DNA from: Clusia tigrina
Taxonomy: Eukaryota > Arthropoda > Insecta > Diptera > Clusiidae
Assembly (NCBI GenBank): GCA_920105625.2
Contig: OV050033.1
Span: 93,994,280 to 94,058,279, forward strand
Direction: 5' to 3'
DNA length: 64,000 nucleotides
The notes below the pieces were generated by a model. That model saw nothing but the letters and a program-made list of their open reading frames with translations. It made no database searches and was not told where the DNA came from. The position numbers and the translations under genes were made by a program. How positions within the stretch are numbered: the stretch's first letter is position 1; each line of letters starts with the position of its first letter. Shown here piece after piece: positions 52,639-64,000 of the stretch.

Positions 52639-54081
52639 CCCAAATCAAACACTGATAAAAATTCAAATGGCCCTAACTTCTATACGGTACGTCCTACACC
52701 TATCAAAGTTTGCAACATACAAATGCTTGTAACTTTTTACTGGAGCGTCATAAAACCTTGAAATTTTGTAACAATAAAGTACTCGAGCCTCTTGTCAATT
52801 TAAGCTATCGGTCAAAGCTGTGCTACCCTTGTGTCCCAAATCAAACTCTGATAAAAATTCAAATGGCCCTACCTTCTATACGGTACGTCCTACACCTATC
52901 AAAGTTTGCAACATACAAATGCTTGTAACTTTTTACTGCAGCGTCATAAAACCTTGAAATTTTGTAACAATAAAGTACTCGAGCCTCTTATCAATTTAAG
53001 CTATCGCTCAAAGCTATGCTACCCTTGAGTCCCAAATCAAACACTGATAAAGCTTCAAATGGCCCTACCTTCTATACGGTACGTCCTACACCTATCAAAG
53101 TTTGCAACGTACAAATGCTTGTAACTTTTTACTGGAGTGTCATAAAACCTTGAAATTTTGTAACAATAAAGTACTCGAGCCTCTTGTCAATTTAAGCTAT
53201 CGCTCAAAACTATGCTACCCTTCAGTGCCAAATCAAACACTGATAAAGCTTCAAATGGCCCTACCTTCTATACGGTACGTCCTACACCTATCAAAGTTTG
53301 AAACATACAAATGCTTGTAACTTTTTACTGGAGCGTCATAAAACCTTGAAATTTTGTAACAATAAAGTACTCGAGCCTCTTATCAATTTAAGCTATCGCT
53401 CAAAGCTATGCTACCCTTGAGTCCCAAATCAAACACTGATAAAGCTTCAAATGGCCCTACCTTCTATACGGTACGTCCTACACCTATCAAAGTTTGCAAC
53501 GTACAAATGCTTGTAACTTTTTACTGGAGTGTCATAAAATCTTGAAATTTTGTAACAATAAAGTACTCGAGCCTCTTGTCAATTTAAGCTATCGCTCAAA
53601 GCTGTGCTACCCTTGTGTCCCAAATCAAACACTGATAAAAATTCAAATGGCCCTAACTTCTATACGGTACGTCCTACACCTATCAAAGTTTGAAACATAC
53701 AAATGCTTGTAACTTTTTACTGGAGCGTCATAAAACCTTGAAATTTTGTAACAATAAAGTACTCGAGCCTCTTGTCAATTTAAGCTATCAGTCAAAGCTG
53801 TGCTACCCTTCAGTGCCAAATCAAACACTGATAAAGCTTCAAATGGCCCTACCTTCTATACGGTACGTCCTACACCTATCAAAGTTTGCAACATACAAAT
53901 GCTTGTAACTTTTTACTGGAGCGTCATAAAACCTAGAAATTTTGTAACAATAAAGTACTCGAGCTTCTTGTGAATTTAAGCTATCGCTCAAAGCTATGCT
54001 ACCATTGAGTCCCAAATCAAACACTGACAAAAATTCAAATGGCCCTAACTTCTATACGGTACGTCCTACACCTATCAAAGT

Positions 54082-56028
54082 TTGAAACATACAAATGCTT
54101 GTAACTTTTTACTGGAGCGTCATAAAACCTTGAAATTTTGTAACAATAAAGTACTCGAGCCTCTTGTCAATTTAAGCTATCGGTCAAAGCTGTGCTACCC
54201 TTGTGTCCCAAATCAAACTCTGATAAAAATTCAAATGGCCCTAACTTCTATACGGCACGTCCTACACCTATCAAAGTTTGCCACATATAAATGCTTGTAA
54301 CTTTTTACTGGAGCGTCATAAAACCTTGAAATTTTTTAACAATAAAGTACTCGAGCCTCTTGTCAATTTTAGCTATCGCTCAAAGCTATGCTACCATTGA
54401 GTCCCAAATCAAACACTGATAAAAATTCAAATGGCCCTAACTTCTATACGGTACGTCCTACACCTATCAAAGTTTGCCACATATAAATGCTTGTAACTTT
54501 TTACTGGAGCGTCATAAAACCTTGAAATTTTTTTACAATAAAGTACTCGAGCCTCTTGTCAATTTAAGCTATCGCTCAAAGCTGTGGTACCCTTGAGTCC
54601 CAAATCAAACACTGATAAAGCTTCAAGTGGCCCTAACTTCTATACGGTACGTCCTACACCTATCAAAGTTTGAAACATACAAATGCTTGTAACTTTTTAC
54701 TGGAGCGTCATAAAACCTTGAAATTTTGTAACAATAAAGTACTCGAGCCTCTTGTCAATTTAAGCTATCGGTCAAAGCGGTGCCAAATCAAACACTGATA
54801 AAGCTTCAAATGGCCCTACCTTCTATACGGTACGTCCTACACCTATCAAAGTTTGCAACGTACAAATGCTTGTAACTTTTTACTGGAGCGTCATAAAACC
54901 TTGAAATTTTGTAACAATAAAGTACTCGAGCCTCTTGTGAATTTAAGCTATCGCTCAAAGCTATGCTACCATTGAGTCCCAAATCAAACACTGACAAAAA
55001 TTCAAATGGCCCTACCTTCTATACGGTACGTCCTACACCTATCAAAGTTTGCAACATACAAATGCTTGTAACTTTTTACTGGAGCGTCATAAAACCTAGA
55101 AATTTTGTAACAATAAAGTACTCGAGCCTCTTGTGAATTTAAGCTATCGCTCAAAGCTATGCTACCATTGAGTCCCAAATCAAACACTGACAAAAATTCA
55201 AATGGCCCTAACTTCTATACGGTACGTCCTACACCTATCAAAGTTTGAAACATACAAATGCTTGTAACTTTTTACTGGAGCGTCATAAAACCTTGAAATT
55301 TTGTAGCAATAAAGTACTCGAGCCTCTTGTCAATTTAAGCTATCGGTCAAAGCTGTGCTACCCTTGTGTCCCAAATCAAACTCTGATAAAAATTCAAATG
55401 GCCCTAACTTCTATACGGCACGTCCTACACATATCAAAGTTTGCCACATATAAATGCTTGTAACTTTTTACTGGAGCGTCATAAAACCTTGAAATTTTTT
55501 TACAATAAAGTACTCGAGCCTCTTGTCAATTTAAGCTATCGCTCAAAGCTGTGGTACCCTTGAGTCCCAAATCAAACACTGATAAAGCTTCAAGTGGCCC
55601 TAACTTCTATACGGTACGTCCTACACCTATCAAAGTTTGAAACATACAAATGCTTGTAACTTTTTACTGGAGCGTCATAAAACCTTGAAATTTTGTAACA
55701 ATAAAGTACTCGAGCCTCTTGTCAATTTAAGCTATCGGTCAAAGCGGTGCTACCCTTCAGTGCCAAATCAAACACTGATAAAGCTTCAAATGGCCCTACC
55801 TTCTATACGGTACGTCCTACACCTATCAAAGTTTGCAACGTACAAATGCTTGTAACTTTTTACTGGAGCGTCATAATACCTTGAAATTTTGTAACAATAA
55901 AGTACTCGAGCCTCTTGTGAATTTAAGCTGTCGCTCAAAGCTATGCTACCATTGAGTCCCAAATCAAACACTGACAAAAATTCAAATGGCCCTAACTTCT
56001 ATACGGTACGTCCTACACCTATCAAAGT
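54082..56028. repeat. Partly repeated five- to six-monomer segment
   Basis: Variants tttttttacaat (near 54,531/55,498), cttcaagtggcc (near 54,624/55,591), tcaaagcggtgc (54,774/55,741) and cttgtgaattt recur 967 bp apart. That is five monomers minus a 13-bp deletion in the first copy. The type I monomers at 54,082 and 55,245 are one monomer further apart, so a type II monomer was gained or lost. Confidence 0.7.
54774..54793. repeat. 13-bp deletion between GTGC repeats in a monomer
   Basis: The text aaagcggtgccaaatc stands where the sister monomer at 55,741 has aaagcggtgc, then tacccttcagtgc, then caaatc. The missing 13 bp lie between two GTGC copies, one of which remains, as expected of replication slippage or microhomology repair. 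Confidence 0.85.
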
Positions 56029-56812
56029 TTGAAACATACAAATGCTTGTAACTTTTTACTGGAGCGTCATAAAACCTTGAAATTTTGTAACAATAAAGTA
56101 CTCGAGCCTCTTGTCAATTTAAGCTATCGCTCAAAGCTGTGCTACTCTTGTGTCCCAAATCAAACTCTGATAAAAATTCAAATGGCCCTAACTTCTATAC
56201 GGCACGTCCTACACCTATCAAAGTTTGCCACATATAAATGCTTGTAACTTTTTACTGGAGCGTCATAAAACCTTGAAATTTTTTAACAATAAAGTACTCG
56301 AGCCTCTTGTCAATTTAAGCTATCGCTCAAAGCTATGCTACCATTGAGTCCCAAATCAAACACTGACAAAAATTCAAATGGCCCTAACTTCTATACGGTA
56401 CGTCCTACACCTATCAAAGTTTGCAACGTACAAATGCTTGTAACTTTTTACTGGAGTGTCATAAAACCTTGAAATTTTGTAACAATAAAGTACTCGAGCC
56501 TCTTGTCAATTTAAGCTATCGCTCAAAACTATGCTACCCTTCAGTGCCAAATCAAACACTGATAAAGCTTCAAATGGCCCTAACTTCTATACGGCACGTC
56601 CTACACCTATCAAAGTTTGCCACATATAAATGCTTGTAACTTTTTACTGGAGTGTAATAAAACCTTGAAATTTTTTAACAATAAAGTACTCGAGCCTCTT
56701 GTCAATTTAAGCTATCGCTCAAAGCTATGCTACCATTGAGTCCCAAATCAAACACTGACAAAAATTCAAATGGCCCTAACTTCTATACGGTACGTCCTAC
56801 ACCTATCAAAGT

Positions 56813-57880
56813 TTGCAACATACAAATGCTTGTAATTTTTTACTGGAGCGTCATAAAACCTTGATATTTTTTAACAATAAAGTACTCGAGCCTCTTGTCA
56901 ATTTAAGCTATCGCTCAAAGCTATGCTACCATTGAGTCCCAAATCAAACACTGACAAAAATTCAAATGGCCCTAACTTCTATACGGTACGTCCTACACCT
57001 ATCAAAGTTTGCAACGTACAAATGCTTGTAACTTTTTACTGGAGTGTCATAAAACCTTGAAATTTTGTAACAATAAAGTACTCGAGCCTCTTGTCAATTT
57101 AAGCTATCGCTCAAAACTATGCTACCCTTCAGTGCCAAATCAAAGACTGATAAAGCTTCAAATGCCCCTAACTTCTATACGGCACGTCCTACACCTATCA
57201 AAGTTTGCCACATATAAATGCTTGTAACTTTTTACTGGAGCGTCATAAAACCTTGAAATTTTGTAACAATAAAGTACTCGAGCCTCTTGTGAATTTAAGC
57301 TGTCGCTCAAAGCTATGCTACCATTGAGTCCCAAATCAAACACTGACAAAAATTCAAATGGCCCTAACTTCTATACGGTACGTCCTACACCTATCAAAGT
57401 TTGCAACATACAAATGCTTGTAATTTTTTACTGGAGCGTCATAAAACCTTGAAATTTTTTAACAATAAAGTACTCGAGCCTCTTGTCAATTTAAGCTATC
57501 GCTCAAAGCTATGCTACCATTGAGTCCCAAATCAAACACTGACAAAAATTCAAATGGCCCTAACTTCTATACGGTACGTCCTACACCTATCAAAGTTTGC
57601 AACGTACAAATGCTTGTAACTTTTTACTGGAGTGTCATAAAACCTTGAAATTTTGTAACAATAAAGTACTCGAGCCTCTTGTCAATTTAAGCTATCGCTC
57701 AAAACTATGCTACCCTTCAGTGCCAAATCAAACACTGATAAAGCTTCAAATGCCCCTAACTTCTATACGGCACGTCCTACACCTATCAAAGTTTGCCACA
57801 TATAAATGCTTGTAACTTTTTACTGGAGCGTCATAAAACCTTGAAATTTTGTAACAATAAAGTACTCGAGCCTCTTGTCA
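56813..57880. repeat. 588-bp (3-monomer) tandem duplication
   Basis: Copies are about 56,813-57,400 and 57,401-57,880 (incomplete). Rare variants recur at 588 bp: cttgtaattttttac (56,829/57,417) and caaatgcccctaac (near 57,160/57,748). The first copy has caaagactg where the second has caaacactg. Confidence 0.78.
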
Positions 57881-59556
57881 ATTTAAGCTATCGCTCAAAG
57901 CTGTGGTACCCTTGAGTCCCAAATCAAACACTGATAAAGCTTTAAATGGCCCTACCTTCTATACGGTACGTCCTACACCTATCAAAGTTTGCAACATACA
58001 AATGCTTGTAACTTTTTACTGGAGCGTCATAAAACCTAGAAATTTTGTAACAATAAAGTACTCGAGCCTCTTGTCAATTTAAGCTATCGCTCAAAGCTAT
58101 GCTATCATTGAGTCCCAAATCAAACACTGACAAAAATTCAAATGGCCCTAACTTCTATACGGTACGTCCTACACCTATCAAAGTTTGCAACATACAAATG
58201 CTTGTAACTTTTTACTGGAGCGTCATAAAACCTTGAAATTTTGTAACAATAAAGTACTCGAGCCTCTTGTCAATTTAAGCTATCGGTCAAAGCTGTGCTA
58301 CCCTTGTGTCCCAAATCAAACTCTGATAAAAATTCAAATGGCCCTAACTTCTATACGGTACGTCCTACACCTATCAAAGTTTGCAACGTACAAATGCTTG
58401 TAACTTTTTACTGGAGTGTCATAAAACCTTGAAATTTTGTAACAATAAAGTACTCGAGCCTCTTGTCAATTTAAGCTATCGCTCAAAACTATGCTACCCT
58501 TCAGTGCCAAATCAAACACTGATAAAGCTTCAAATGGCCCTAACTTCTATACGGCACGTCCTACACCTATCAAAGTTTGCCACATATAAATGCTTGTAAC
58601 TTTTTACTGGAGCGTCATAAAACCTTGAAATGTTTTAACAATAAAGTACTCGAGCCTCTTGTCAATTTAAGCTATCGCTCAAAGCTATGCTACCATAGAG
58701 TCCCAAATCAAACACTGACAAAAATTCAAATGGCCCTAACTTCTATACGGTACGTCCTACACCTATCAAAGTTTGAAACATACAAATGCTTGTAACTTTT
58801 TACTGGAGCGTCATAAAACCTTGAAATTTTGTAACAATAAAGTACTCGAGCCTCTTGTCAATTTAAGCTATCGCTCAAAGCTGTGCTACCCTTCTGTCCC
58901 AAATCAAACTCTGATAAAAATTCAAATGGCCCTAACTTCTATACGGTACGTCCTACACCTATCAAAGTTTGCAACGTACAAATGCTTGTAACTTTTTACT
59001 GGAGTGTCATAAAACCTTGAAATTTTGTAACATTAAAGTACTCGAGCCTCTTGTCAATTTAAGCTATCGCTCAAAACTGTGCTACCCTTGTGTCCCAAAT
59101 CAAACTCTGATAAAAATTCAAATGGCCCTACCTTCTATACGGTACGTCCTACACCTATCAAAGTTTGCAACATACAAATGCTTGTAACTTTTTACTGGAG
59201 CGTCATAAAACCTTGAAATTTTTTAACAATAAAGTACTCGAGCCTCTTGTCAATTTAAGCTATCGCTCAAAGCTATGCTACCATTGAGTCCCAAATCAAA
59301 CACTGACAAAAATTCAAATGGCCCTAACTTCTATACGGTACGTCCTACACCTATCAAAGTTTGCAACATACAAATGCTTGTAACTTTTTACTGGAGCGTC
59401 ATAAAACCTTGAAATTTTGTAACAATAAAGTACTCGAGCCTCTTGTCAATTTAAGCTATCGGTCAAAGCTGTGCTACCCTTGTGTCCCAAATCAAACTCT
59501 GATAAAAATTCAAATGGCCCTAACTTCTATACGGTACGTCCTACACCTATCAAAGT

Positions 59557-59669
59557 TGTCAATTTAAGCTATCGCTCAAAGCTATGCTACCATTGAGTCC
59601 CAAATCAAACACTGACAAAAATTCAAATGGCCCTAACTTCTATACGGTACGTCCTACACCTATCAAAGT
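59557..59669. repeat. Truncated satellite monomer (83-bp internal deletion)
   Basis: Landmark spacing falls from 196 to 113 bp (59,557 to 59,670). The junction reads atcaaagttgtcaattta, joining aaagttt to ttgtcaattta at nearly the same two points as the truncated monomer at 20,182. It differs by one base and keeps a type II core instead of type III, so the two deletions look independent. Confidence 0.88.
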
Positions 59670-60845
59670 TTGCAACATACAAATGCTTGTAACTTTTTAC
59701 TGGAGCGTCATAAAACCTTGAAATTTTGTAACAATAAAGTACTCGAGCCTCTTGTCAATTTAAGCTATCGGTCAAAGCTGTGCTACCCTTGTGTCCCAAA
59801 TCAAACTCTGATAAAAATTCAAATGGCCCTAACTTCTATACGGTACGTCCTACACCTATCAAAGTTTGAAACATACAAATGCTTGTAACTTTTTACTGGA
59901 GCGTCATAAAACCTTGAAATTTTGTAACAATAAAGTACTCGAGCCTCTTATCAATTTAAGCTATCGCTCAAAGCTATGCTACCCTTGAGTCCCAAATCAA
60001 ACACTGATAAAGCTTCAAATGGCCCTACCTTCTATACGGTACGTCCTACACCTATCAAAGTTTGCAACGTACAAATGCTTGTAACTTTTTACTGGAGTGT
60101 CATAAAACCTTGAAATTTTGTAACAATAAAGTACTCGAGCCTCTTGTCAATTTAAGCTATCGCTCAAAGCTATGCTACCCTTGAGTCCCAAATCAAACAC
60201 TGATAAAGCTTCAAATGGCCCTACCTTCTATACGGTACGTCCTACACCTATCAAAGTTTGCAACGTACAAATGCTTGTAACTTTTTACTGGAGCGTCATA
60301 ATACCTTGAAATTTTGTAACAATAAAGTACTCGAGCCTCTTGTGAATTTAAGCTATCGCTCAAAGCTGTGCTACCCTTGTGTCCCAAATCAAACACTGAT
60401 AAAAATTCAAATGGCCCTAACTTCTATACGGTACGTCCTACACCTATCAAAGTTTGCAACATACAAATGCTTGTAACTTTTTACTGGAGCGTCATAAAAC
60501 CATGAAATTTTGTAACAATAAAGTACTCGAGCCTCTTGTCAATTTAAGCTATCGGTCAAAGCTGTGCTACCCTTGTGTCCCAAATCAAACTCTGATAAAA
60601 ATTCAAATGGCCCTACCTTCTATACGGTACGTCCTACACCTATCAAAGTTTGCAACATACAAATGCTTGTAACTTTTTACTGGAGCGTCATAAAACCTTG
60701 AAATTTTGTAACAATAAAGTACTCGAGCCTCTTATCAATTTAAGGTATCGCTCAAAGCTATGCTACCCTTGAGTCCCAAATCAAACACTGATAAAGCTTC
60801 AAATGGCCCTACCTTCTATACGGTACGTCCTACACCTATCAAAGT

Positions 60846-63800
60846 TTGCAACGTACAAATGCTTGTAACTTTTTACTGGAGTGTCATAAAACCTTGAAAT
60901 TTTGTAACAATAAAGTACTCGAGCCTCTTGTCAATTTAAGCTATCGCTCAAAACTATGCTACCCTTCAGTGCCAAATCAAACACAGATAAAGCTTCAAAT
61001 GGCCCTACCTTCTATACGGTACGTCCTACACCTATCAAAGTTTGAAACATACAAATGCTTGTAACTTTTTACTGGAGCGTCATAAAACCTTGAAATTTTG
61101 TAACAATAAAGTACTCGAGCCTCTTATCAATTTAAGCTATCGCTCAAAGCTATGCTACCCTTGAGTCCCAAATCAAACACTGATAAAGCTTCAAATGGCC
61201 CTACCTTCTATACGGTACGTCCTACACCTATCAAAGTTTGCAACGTACAAATGCTTGTAACTTTTTACTGGAGTGTCATAAAACCTTGAAATTTTGTAAC
61301 AATAAAGTACTCGAGCCTCTTGTCAATTTAAGCTATCGCTCAAAGCTGTGCTACCCTTGTGTCCCAAATCAAACCCTGATAAAAATTCAAATGGCCCTAA
61401 CTTCTATACGGTACGTCCTACACCTATCAAAGTTTGAAACATACAAATGCTTGTAACTTTTTACTGGAGCGTCATAAAACCTTGAAATTTTGTAACAATA
61501 AAGTACTCGAGCCTCTTGTCAATTTAAGCTATCGGTCAAAGCTGTGCTACCCTTCAGTGCCAAATCAAACACTGATAAAGCTTCAAATGGCCCTACCTTC
61601 TATACGGCACGTCCTACACCTATCAAAGTTTGAAACATACAAATGCTTGTAACTTTTTACTGGAGCGTCATAAAACCTTGAAATTTTGTAACAATAAAGT
61701 ACTCGAGCCTCTTGTCAATTTAAGCTATCGGTCAAAGCTGTGCTACCCTTGTGTCCCAAATCAAACTCCGATAAAAATTCAAATGGCCCTAACTTCTATA
61801 CGGCACGTCCTACACCTATCAAAGTTTGCCACATATAAATGCTTGTAACTTTTTACTGGAGCGTCATAAAACCTTGAAATTTTTTAACAATAAAGTACTC
61901 GAGCCTCTTGTCAATTTAAGCTATCGCTCAAAGCTATGCTACCATTGAGTCCCAAATCAAACACTGATAAAAATTCAAATGGCCCTAACTTCTATACGGT
62001 ACGTCCTACACCTATCAAAGTTTGCCACATATAAATGCTTGTAACTTTTTACTGGAGCGTAATAAAACCTTGAAATTTTTTAACAATAAAGTACTCGAGC
62101 CTCTTGTCAATTTAAGCTATCGCTCAAAGCTGTGGTACCCTTGAGTCCCAAATCAAACACTGATAAAGCTTCAAGTGGCCCTAACTTCTATACGGTACGT
62201 CCTACACCTATCAAAGTTTGAAACATACAAATGCTTGTAACTTTTTACTGGAGCGTCATAAAACCTTGAAATTTTGTAACAATAAAGTACTCGAGCCTCT
62301 TGTCAATTTAAGCTATCGGTCAAAGCTGTGCTACCCTTCAGTGCCAAATCAAACACTGATAAAGCTTCAAATGGCCCTACCTTCTATACGGTACGTCCTA
62401 CACCTATCAAAGTTTGCAACGTACAAATGCTTGTAACTTTTTACTGGAGCGTCATAATACCTTGAAATTTTGTAACAATAAAGTACTCGAGCCTCTTGTG
62501 AATTTAAGCTATCGCTCAAAGCTATGCTACCATTGAGTCCCAAATCAAACACTGACAAAAATTCAAATGGCCCTAACTTCTATACGGTACGTCCTACACC
62601 TATCAAAGTTTGAAACATACAAATGCTTGTAACTTTTTACTGGAGCGTCATAAAACCTTGAAATTTTGTAACAATAAAGTACTCGAGCCTCTTGTCAATT
62701 TAAGCTATCGCTCAAAGCTGTGCTACCCTTGTGTCCCAAATCAAACTCTGATAAAAATTCAAATGGCCCTAACTTCTATACGGCACGTCCTACACCTATC
62801 AAAGTTTGCCACATATAAATGCTTGTAACTTTTTACTGGAGCGTCATAAAACCTTGAAAGTTTTTAACAATAAAGTACTCGAGCCTCTTGTCAATTTAAG
62901 CTATCGCTCAAAGCTATGCTACCATTGAGTCCCAAATCAAACACTGACAAAAATTCAAATGGCCCTAACTTCTATACGGTACGTCCTACACCTATCAAAG
63001 TTTGCAACATACAAATGCTTGTAACTTTTTACTGGAGCGTCATAAAACCTTGAAATTTTGTAACAATAAAGTACTCGAGCCTCTTGTCAATTTAAGCTAT
63101 CGGTCAAAGCTGTGCTACCCTTGTGTCCCAAATCAAACTCTGATAAAAATTCAAATGGCCCTAACTTCTCTACGGTACGTCCTACACCTATCAAAGTTTG
63201 CAACGTACAAATGCTTGTAACTTTTTACTGGAGCGTCATAAAACCTTGAAATTTTGTAACAATAAAGTACTCGAGCCTCTTATCAATTTAAGCTATCGCT
63301 CAAAGCTATGCTACCCTTGAGTCCCAAATCAAACACTGATAAAGCTTCAAATGGCCCTACCTTCTATACGGTACGTCCTACACCTATCAAAGTTTGCAAC
63401 GTACAAATGCTTGTAACTTTTTACTGGAGTGTCATAAAACCTTGAAATTTTGTAACAATAAAGTACTCGAGCCTCTTGTCAATTTAAGCTATCGCTCAAA
63501 ACTATGCTACCCTTCAGTGCCAAATCAAACACAGATAAAGCTTCAAATGGCCCTACCTTCTATACGGTACGTCCTACACCTATCAAAGTTTGAAACATAC
63601 AAATGCTTGTAACTTTTTACTGGAGCGTCATAAAACCTTGAAATTTTGTAACAATAAAGTACTCGAGCCTCTTATCAATTTAAGCTATCGCTCAAAGCTA
63701 TGCTACCCTTGAGTCCCAAATCAAACACTGATAAAGCTTCAAATGGCCCTACCTTCTATACGGTACGTCCTACACCTATCAAAGTTTGCAACGTACAAAT

Positions 63801-64000
63801 GCTTGTAACTTTTTACTGGAGTGTCATAAAACCTTGAAATTTTGTAACAATAAAGTACTCGAGCCTCTTGTCAATTTAAGCTATCGCTCAAAGCTGTGCT
63901 ACCCTTGTGTCCCAAATCAAACCCTGATAAAAATTCAAATGGCCCTAACTTCTATACGATACGTCCTACACCTATCAAAGTTTGAAACATACAAATGCTT
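60846..64000. repeat. 2,548-bp (13-monomer) repeat, second copy running off the window
   Basis: The monomers from 60,846 match those from 63,394, 2,548 bp later: tcaaacacagataaag (acagat at 60,983/63,531), the type V monomer with cttatcaattt, and atcaaaccctgat (61,371/63,919). The order III, V, I, V is also like 53,102-53,700, although without the acagat variant. The second copy continues beyond 64,000. Confidence 0.75.

Larger units (their letters stand above)
52630..64000. repeat. 196-bp satellite array, right arm
   Basis: About 58 monomers in the same orientation as the left arm, continuing past the right end. Types I-IV are present. Type V (cttatcaattt with agctatgctacccttgag and ccctaccttct) is common here but is also seen at 47,735 just left of the insertion, so the element sits inside one continuous domain. 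A variant with cttgtgaattt is frequent at 53.9-62.5 kb. No gene, RNA gene or other mobile element is seen. Confidence 0.96.

Noticed and set aside
37887..62558. 63-residue open frames on the - strand in scattered monomers
   Set aside because: These are antisense readings of hybrid or variant monomers, present or absent according to single-base differences. They lack any known domain and have no surrounding gene signals.
7248..63612. More than a hundred near-identical open frames of about 72 residues on the + strand, one per monomer in many monomers
   Set aside because: They begin at TTG (from gtttgcaac), have no ATG start, and repeat every 196 bp because the array does. They are open only in monomer types where cccttgag became cttgtgt or cttcagt, losing the TGA. 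Single-base indels and truncations occur without regard to the frame. No domain is recognisable.
1..64000. CRISPR array
   Set aside because: The 196-bp units are contiguous with no unique spacers, and differences between units are point variants; there are no cas genes and the context is eukaryotic.
1..64000. CENP-B-box-like site in the monomer
   Set aside because: I looked for the TTCG...CGGG pattern and found no convincing match; a centromeric role rests only on array type and monomer length.

Overview
The window is almost entirely one tandem satellite DNA array, interrupted once by a non-LTR retrotransposon. The satellite monomer is 196 bp and AT-rich; one monomer counted by hand (23,236 type) has 73 G+C, about 37%, with more C (44) than G (29) on the + strand. 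It runs off both ends of the window: about 245 monomers in 1-48,055 and about 58 in 52,630-64,000. No host gene, tRNA, rRNA or CRISPR is visible. The retrotransposon is of the Jockey clade, a family best known from insects, and the array is of nucleosome-plus-linker length. I therefore read this as centromeric or pericentromeric heterochromatin of an insect or other arthropod. The species cannot be told from the sequence, and I do not recognise the satellite family.

Layout. (1) 1 to about 8.6 kb: older-looking monomers, each with private substitutions, few sharply defined subtypes. (2) About 8.6-48.05 kb: highly homogenised monomers falling into a few diagnostic types (called I-V here), arranged as a mosaic higher-order structure. 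A six-monomer cassette I-III-II-II-III-IV (1,176 bp) recurs at 24,216, 25,392, 27,744, 31,272, 36,758 and 43,618. Four of these copies are extended to the same eight-monomer cassette. On top of this lie recent segmental tandem duplications of 3,135, 980, 1,567 and 2,940 bp. Several have chimeric monomers at the junction that place an unequal crossover to within about 10 bp. (3) 48,056-52,629: the retrotransposon, + strand. (4) 52,630-64,000: the array resumes in the same phase with homogenised types, two internally deleted monomers and more segmental copies.

The retrotransposon is essentially full length (4,574 bp): 5' leader, ORF1 (gag-like, three CCHC knuckles), ORF2 (APE-type endonuclease plus reverse transcriptase, no RNase H), short 3' UTR, AATAAA signals and a 19-base A tail. 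A 9-bp target-site duplication of satellite sequence (cccttgtgt) flanks it, so it inserted by target-primed reverse transcription into a satellite monomer. ORF1 is split by a -1 frame change exactly at A_AAA_AAG, and ORF2 has an in-frame TAG at codon 16. The ORF1 stop overlaps the ORF2 start as ATGA. This copy is young but probably not autonomous, unless the frame change is programmed or the differences are assembly errors.

The repeated 72-residue frames in the satellite are by-products of the monomer sequence and are not annotated as genes.
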